A stretch of 64,000 bases of DNA from Lachnospiraceae bacterium (GTDB lineage: Bacteria; Bacillota_A; Clostridia; Lachnospirales; Lachnospiraceae), in assembly GCA_016287765.1 (NCBI GenBank), contig JAEEWS010000009.1:1-64000 (forward strand), given 5' to 3'. Within the stretch, counting starts at the first letter, position 1. Each line of letters starts with the position of its first letter. The notes under the pieces are model-generated. The model worked only from the letters and a program-made list of their open reading frames with translations. It did not search any database and had not been told where the DNA came from. Positions 60,272-64,000 of the stretch are shown here, piece by piece. Made by a program: the position numbers and the translations under genes.

Positions 60272-60940
60272 ATGGACTGGAAACTGGTCATGATCTATCT
60301 GGTGGCAGGCGTTACAGCTTATATCCTTGCGGGTATAAATCCGGCCATCGTGCTTTCTAAAGCGGTTTATAAAGAAGATATCAGATACAATAAGAACGGA
60401 AGCGGAAATCCGGGCTTTACAAATTTTAAAAGAGTATACGGAGGCAAGTGGGCTTGGCTCGTGATGGGGCTGGATATAGGTAAATGCGTCCTGATCCTGG
60501 CTGTAGTCGGGGCTGTGTTTGGGAAGTATGCCAAAGACAACGGCATCGACTACAATCTCCGTCAGATCGGGATCGCATTTACCACGCTTTGCGCCTCTAT
60601 CGGCCATGATTATCCCATTTGGTACGAATTCAAGGGAGGAAAGGGCTTTCTGGTAAACATTGCGGCACTTTGGTTTTACGACTGGCGTGCAGGGCTGGTG
60701 GGAGTGATCCTTCTCTGCCTGCTTCTCTTCACCCTTAAGTACATGTCCCTGGCAACAATGGTGGCTATCCTTTCAGCTCCTGCCACCCTCTTTATAGTCG
60801 GTGCAGAACCCTGGACCATCGTGCTTTCGCTGGCATCCGCCCTCCTTTTGATCTTCCGCCACAAGGAGAATATCAAGCGCCTTATGTCAGGCACTGAGCG
60901 AAAGTTCAGCTTCAAGAAACAGCCTGCGGAAGGACATTAA
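60272..60940 (+). CDS. plsY: Glycerol-3-phosphate acyltransferase PlsY
   Basis: 222 residues, multi-helix membrane enzyme that transfers the acyl group from acyl phosphate to glycerol-3-phosphate, the first step of phospholipid synthesis. Motifs GSGNPGFTNFKRVYG, CASIGHDYPIWYEFKGGKG and FRHKENIKRLMSG match the three conserved PlsY regions (the first reads NPGFTN where many have NIGATN). It would use the acyl phosphate made by FakA-FakB. Confidence 0.95.
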   Translation: MDWKLVMIYLVAGVTAYILAGINPAIVLSKAVYKEDIRYNKNGSGNPGFTNFKRVYGGKWAWLVMGLDIGKCVLILAVVGAVFGKYAKDNGIDYNLRQIGIAFTTLCASIGHDYPIWYEFKGGKGFLVNIAALWFYDWRAGLVGVILLCLLLFTLKYMSLATMVAILSAPATLFIVGAEPWTIVLSLASALLLIFRHKENIKRLMSGTERKFSFKKQPAEGH

Positions 60941-61045
60941 AGCATTGAAGATAAGCATTGGAAACAGATAGTGGAGACTGTGCCCATTTGAGATCTGATG
61001 TATGACAAAATCCTAAACTTTAAACACGGGGAGACAATATCAACA

Positions 61046-61083
61046 CAAAAGCCGTGCGGGCCTTCGGGCACGCACGGCTTTTG
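61046..61083 (+). terminator. Terminator after plsY
   Basis: Perfect 13-bp stem CAAAAGCCGTGCG/CGCACGGCTTTTG with a 12-nt loop; arm ends are A/T-rich on both strands. It lies 105 bp after the plsY stop. Confidence 0.7.
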
Positions 61084-61241
61084 CGTTGGGCGAAGGGTGA
61101 TCGGCGCTTGCTCTGTGCCGATAATCAACTTGACATTGCACCGGCCGTGCTATATAATCCAGCGCATAAGCGAAAACCGTGGCGGAGGCCATCTTCGCCC
61201 GGGTGCCGGCGGGCGTCACCCGGGCTGCGGGAGGCAGTGGT

Positions 61242-61613
61242 CGGGCGAAGACTTGCTTTTCGTACCTAAAAGCAGAGAAAACCGTCAGTTTAGGTAAAGT
61301 TTCCCGGTTCGAGCCCGGGCTGTTTCCGGGCGAAGACTTGCTTTTCGTACCTAAAGGCAGAGAAAACCGTCAGTTTAGGTAAAGTTTCCCGGCTTTTGCT
61401 CGGGCGTCGGCGGGCGTCACCCGGGCGAAGACTTGCTTTTCGTACCTAAAGGTCGTGAAAACCGTCAGTTTAGGTAAAGCTTCCCGGTTCGAGCCCGGGC
61501 AGTTTCCGGGCGAAGACTTGCTTTTCGTACCTAAAGGTCGTGAAGACCGTCAGTTTAGGTAAAGTTTCCCGGCTTTTGCTCGGGCGTCGGCGGGCGTCAC
61601 CCGGGCGAAGACT
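61242..61613. repeat. GC-rich tandem array: two 180-bp units with four stem-loop subunits
   Basis: Core subunits at 61242-61307, 61327-61392, 61422-61487 and 61507-61572 share CGGGCGAAGACTTGCTTTTC, then ACCTAAA, a short variable loop, TTTAGGT, AAAG[TC]TTCCCGG. Subunits 1 and 3, and 2 and 4, are exactly 180 bp apart, with alternating linkers (TTCGAGCCCGGG... and CTTTTGCTCGGGCGTCGG...). ACCTAAA/TTTAGGT and CGGG/CCCG give nested stems. A partial fifth start (CCCGGGCGAAGACT) ends the array. The upstream part (61155-61241) is also GC-rich with related words. Short frames across it repeat peptides and are not convincing genes. Confidence 0.85.
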
Positions 61614-61658
61614 ACTTAAGCGTAGATTTGTTGAATAATTTTTTAGAAAGGATATTTA

Positions 61659-62465
61659 ATGACTGATCTGGTCAATTTGATGAAAGAACGCCTATTAACT
61701 CTTAAGCATGCTATTAAAGTGGCAGAAAGAGAAGAGGAGAGTTTTCCGGAGGGAAGACTTAGGATTAATAAATTATGTAGAGAAGGTAATTACTGTAAGT
61801 ATTATGTTGTTAAAAAATGCAGTGATACTACCGGTGATTATATTCCGGTTGGCAATAAAGATTATATACAAAAACTTGCACAGAAGGATTACAATAAACG
61901 ATTTCTTAAAACTTCCAAGGTTGAAGTATCAATATTGGAGAAATTAATACAAAAACTGAGCGATAATGATTCAAATAATGTTTTTCTTGATCTATCCGAA
62001 GAAAGAAAAAGAATGGTTGTTCCCTACATCTTAACCGATGATCTTTACGCTTTGGAATGGCAGGCAAAAAAATTTAAGGAAAACACATATCTGGTTGAAA
62101 ATAAAATATATGATACAAGAAGAGGTGAAAAGGTCAGGTCTAAATCTGAAGCGATAATTGCAGACATTCTTTTTGAATTAAGAATCCCTTATAAGTATGA
62201 GGCACCCATCCACTTAGGAGGCAGAAACAGATACCCGGACTTTACTTTGCTGAAAATGAGTTCAAGAGAAGAAATCTTTCTGGAACATTTTGGGCTTATG
62301 GACGATGAGGACTATAGGGCTTCAGCATTTCAAAAATTGGATGAGTATAGGGAAAATGGAATATATTTGGGAAAGAATCTTATAATTACTTATGAAACTG
62401 CTTCAGCGCCACTGGACATTAAGGGAATCCGACGGATGCTTAAGGAGATCATGCTGAAAAGATGA
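61659..62465 (+). CDS. PD-(D/E)XK-type nuclease-like protein of unknown role
   Basis: 268 residues, A/T-rich compared with the array before it. The N-terminal half is helical and charged. The second half has VRSKSEAIIADILFELRIPY, YKYEAPIHLGGRNRYPDFTL and EIFLEHFGLMDDEDY, matching the E...PDF...ExxG spacing of PD-(D/E)XK endonuclease-like proteins seen in Firmicutes accessory regions. A defence or repair role is possible, but no partner gene is evident. RBS GAAAGGA. Confidence 0.7.
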   Translation: MTDLVNLMKERLLTLKHAIKVAEREEESFPEGRLRINKLCREGNYCKYYVVKKCSDTTGDYIPVGNKDYIQKLAQKDYNKRFLKTSKVEVSILEKLIQKLSDNDSNNVFLDLSEERKRMVVPYILTDDLYALEWQAKKFKENTYLVENKIYDTRRGEKVRSKSEAIIADILFELRIPYKYEAPIHLGGRNRYPDFTLLKMSSREEIFLEHFGLMDDEDYRASAFQKLDEYRENGIYLGKNLIITYETASAPLDIKGIRRMLKEIMLKR

Positions 62466-62582
62466 TAAAAGATGATATTATCATAATAGGATCTCCCGGT
62501 TTATAATCTAATAGAGACCTGAAATTTAATGTTGTAATGAAAATTTCCCTGCATCTATAAGCTGTGAAGGTACGGGGAGAGA

Positions 62583-62612
62583 GGGGGCTTGTGCCGTTAT
62601 TAGGGCAAGCCC
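62583..62612. other. Intergenic hairpin
   Basis: GGGGCTTGTGCC and GGGCAAGCCCC form a GC-rich hairpin in the 290-bp gap between the nuclease-like gene and the next small gene. It lacks a clear T run. Nothing else is recognised in this gap. Confidence 0.4.
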
Positions 62613-62756
62613 CTACTTTAAATGCACGATGTGTACTGCATTATAAGTAAGTAGCGATGAGATTTCGAATATCTTTGACTTTGACATTTAAAAAAAGAGA
62701 TTTCAATAGTATAATACTGGATGATCTGTAGATTGTTAACTTAGGGAGGCTGAGTT

Positions 62757-63071
62757 TTGAACGATAATCAAAGAGAATGGCTTAGAGCCAAAGATGATCT
62801 TGTAACAGAAATAAAACACCTTGGTTTCCCGGGGGAACTGGGAGAACTCATGGCAAAACAGCTTGGAAGCCCTAAGGCTATGAGTAGGATGATAGGATAT
62901 CTGATCAATGTAAAACCCACAAGCGAGGAACTGGTGGTGGATGAAATGCTTGCCATCTGCAGCGACATAGAAAGATGGAAAGAAAAGAAGGCAAGTGAAA
63001 GAGCCAATGCCGGTATCAGCGATTATTATCGTAATGGTTTGTTTGATGAGGAAGACGAAAACGAAATTTGA
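62757..63071 (+). CDS. Conserved small protein of unknown function
   Basis: 104 residues from a TTG start with AGGGAGG 8 nt upstream. Helical, with LGFPGELGELMAKQLGSPKA, MSRMIGYLINVKPTSEELVVDEMLAI and an acidic end; the segment ISDYYRNGLFD resembles other small Clostridia proteins. It resembles no named domain to me. It ends 23 bp before the hydrolase gene and is probably cotranscribed. Confidence 0.7.
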   Translation: MNDNQREWLRAKDDLVTEIKHLGFPGELGELMAKQLGSPKAMSRMIGYLINVKPTSEELVVDEMLAICSDIERWKEKKASERANAGISDYYRNGLFDEEDENEI

Positions 63072-63094
63072 TATACGGATTTGGAGGATATGAA

Positions 63095-63622
63095 GTGAAA
63101 CTAATCGTTATCGATATCCAAAAGGGTATCACAGATGAGAGATTATATCATTATGATGTCTTTATCAAGAATGTGATGAATCTTATAGATGTCGCCAGAA
63201 AGAATAATATTGAGGTTATTTATGTTCAGCATGATGATGGCCCGGGAACAGGGTTTTCTATTGGTGATATAGATTTTGAAATTGCTGATCAGGTTGCGCC
63301 GGAAAAGAATGAAAAAGTTTTCATAAAGACAATAAATAGCTGCTTTGGAAACCGGGACTTTGTAAATTATCTTCAGAAATCCGGTGAAGAAGAGCTGATG
63401 ATAGTTGGCCTACAGACGAATTTCTGTATTGACGCAACTGTTAAGTCAGCCTTTGAAAGAGGATACAATGTGATCATACCACAGGATACGAATTCTACAT
63501 TCGATAATGCTTATATGGATGGTGCAACTACATATAAATATTATAATGAAATGATGTGGCCGGGAAGATTTGCAAACTGTATTTCTGTTGATGAAGCGAT
63601 CAGGATGATGAGGAGATTTTAA
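63095..63622 (+). CDS. Isochorismatase-like cysteine hydrolase
   Basis: 175 residues from the GTG at 63095 (TTGGAGG). The catalytic triad of the family is visible: Asp in VIDIQKG, Lys in FIKTINSCF and Cys in LQTNFCIDATVKSA. Members hydrolyse amides such as nicotinamide or ureido compounds; the substrate is unknown. The gene follows a small protein and precedes a P-loop kinase. Confidence 0.88.
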   Translation: MKLIVIDIQKGITDERLYHYDVFIKNVMNLIDVARKNNIEVIYVQHDDGPGTGFSIGDIDFEIADQVAPEKNEKVFIKTINSCFGNRDFVNYLQKSGEEELMIVGLQTNFCIDATVKSAFERGYNVIIPQDTNSTFDNAYMDGATTYKYYNEMMWPGRFANCISVDEAIRMMRRF

Positions 63623-63624
63623 AT

Positions 63625-64000
63625 ATGCATAAATTGATCATACTTCGCGGAAACTCCGGGAGCGGTAAAACAACGGTAGCTAAAGGACTACAAGAACTTT
63701 TCGGGCGAGGCACTATGGTTCTTTCACAGGATATGATCAGAAGAGAAGTGCTTAAAGAAAGAGATGGTATAGATCCGCCTGCGCTGCCTTTGATAAAGCA
63801 GATACTTAGGTACGGAAAAGAAAACTGCGAAGTGGTAATATTGGAAGGCATATTTATTGCAGACTGGTATCGTGAATTGTTTGAAGCAGCAATTGAATTA
63901 TATGACGCTGACATATATGCATATTACTTTGACATTCCTTTTGAAGAAACTGTAAGAAGACATCAGACCAGGTCGAAAGCAACTGAGTTTGGTGTGGATG
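63625..64000 (+). CDS. P-loop kinase (AAA_33 type), 3' end cut by window
   Basis: 125 complete codons are present before the window ends. It starts MHKLIILRGNSGSGKTTVAKGL (Walker A GNSGSGKTT), followed by LSQDMIRREVL, VVILEGIF and DIYAYYFDIPFEETVRRHQTR, as in small nucleoside, tRNA or zeta-toxin-like kinases of the AAA_33 family. The ATG is 2 bp after the preceding stop, with GAGGAG inside that gene. Confidence 0.85.
   Translation, partial: MHKLIILRGNSGSGKTTVAKGLQELFGRGTMVLSQDMIRREVLKERDGIDPPALPLIKQILRYGKENCEVVILEGIFIADWYRELFEAAIELYDADIYAYYFDIPFEETVRRHQTRSKATEFGVD

Noticed and set aside
60998..61382. Small proteins at the start of the tandem array
   Set aside because: The frames cover a terminator and the repeats, encode repeated peptides and lack plausible starts.
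61242..61613. CRISPR array
   Set aside because: The units are long, their spacing alternates between two linkers that are themselves repeated, and there are no unique spacers or cas genes.

Overview
The window looks like chromosomal DNA of a Lachnospiraceae-type Clostridia bacterium (Butyrivibrio/Roseburia-like, gut or rumen). This is inferred from the AGGAGG-type ribosome binding sites, the moderate GC content, Gram-positive lipoprotein signals, the murG/dnaX-ybaB-recR and cdaA-cdaR clusters, the FakB-FakA-PlsY lipid operon and the rhamnogalacturonan/uronate catabolic genes. No species can be named from the sequence alone.

Left third (1-24.5 kb): every gene is on the minus strand. It holds envelope and housekeeping functions: an undecaprenyl-phosphate sugar transferase, an HtrA-like protease, a polysaccharide-type ABC exporter directly behind the c-di-AMP cyclase pair cdaA-cdaR and two uncharacterised membrane proteins, a uracil/xanthine permease with a long attenuator-like leader, a KDPG aldolase fused to a VOC domain, a CvpA-like protein with a DUF5711-like partner, a surface lipoprotein of the Cthe_2159/DUF4353 type, dnaX-ybaB-recR, murG and a MATE exporter. 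The intergenic spaces are packed with palindromic repeats: about 27 copies of a 29-bp TGAACCC...GGGTTCA element plus two further hairpin families, joined into composite islands. None is seen to the right of 24.5 kb.

Middle (24.5-39.4 kb): a carbohydrate locus. A beta-helix protein is followed by a CTAG-ended MITE, then by a tight eight-gene plus-strand operon (GH105 hydrolase, GPH sugar symporter, orphan substrate-binding lipoprotein, ENPP-type phosphodiesterase, PHP hydrolase, calcium-type beta-propeller, uncharacterised toroid-type protein, metallophosphatase). It faces a convergent secreted PL11 rhamnogalacturonan lyase. The three metal-dependent phosphoesterase-type enzymes inside an acidic-glycan operon are the best candidate here for an undescribed catabolic system.

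Right (39.6-64 kb): mostly plus strand. It holds a stand-alone inhibitor/propeptide-like secreted protein, a DUF697-HerA-like ATPase pair, a polar amino-acid ABC importer with tatD, two AraC regulators flanking tagaturonate reductase (uxaB), cellobiose phosphorylase (GH94), a PHP protein, a membrane-anchored hydrolase, tRNA-Leu(AAG), a coiled-coil protein and a lipoprotein. These are followed by a TetR regulator, the operon fakB-fakA-plsY, a GC-rich array of 180-bp tandem repeats, a PD-(D/E)XK-like protein, an isochorismatase-like hydrolase and a truncated P-loop kinase. Coherent functional units are pectin/rhamnogalacturonan use (GH105, PL11, uxaB, eda), c-di-AMP signalling with envelope export, and acyl-phosphate-based phospholipid synthesis.
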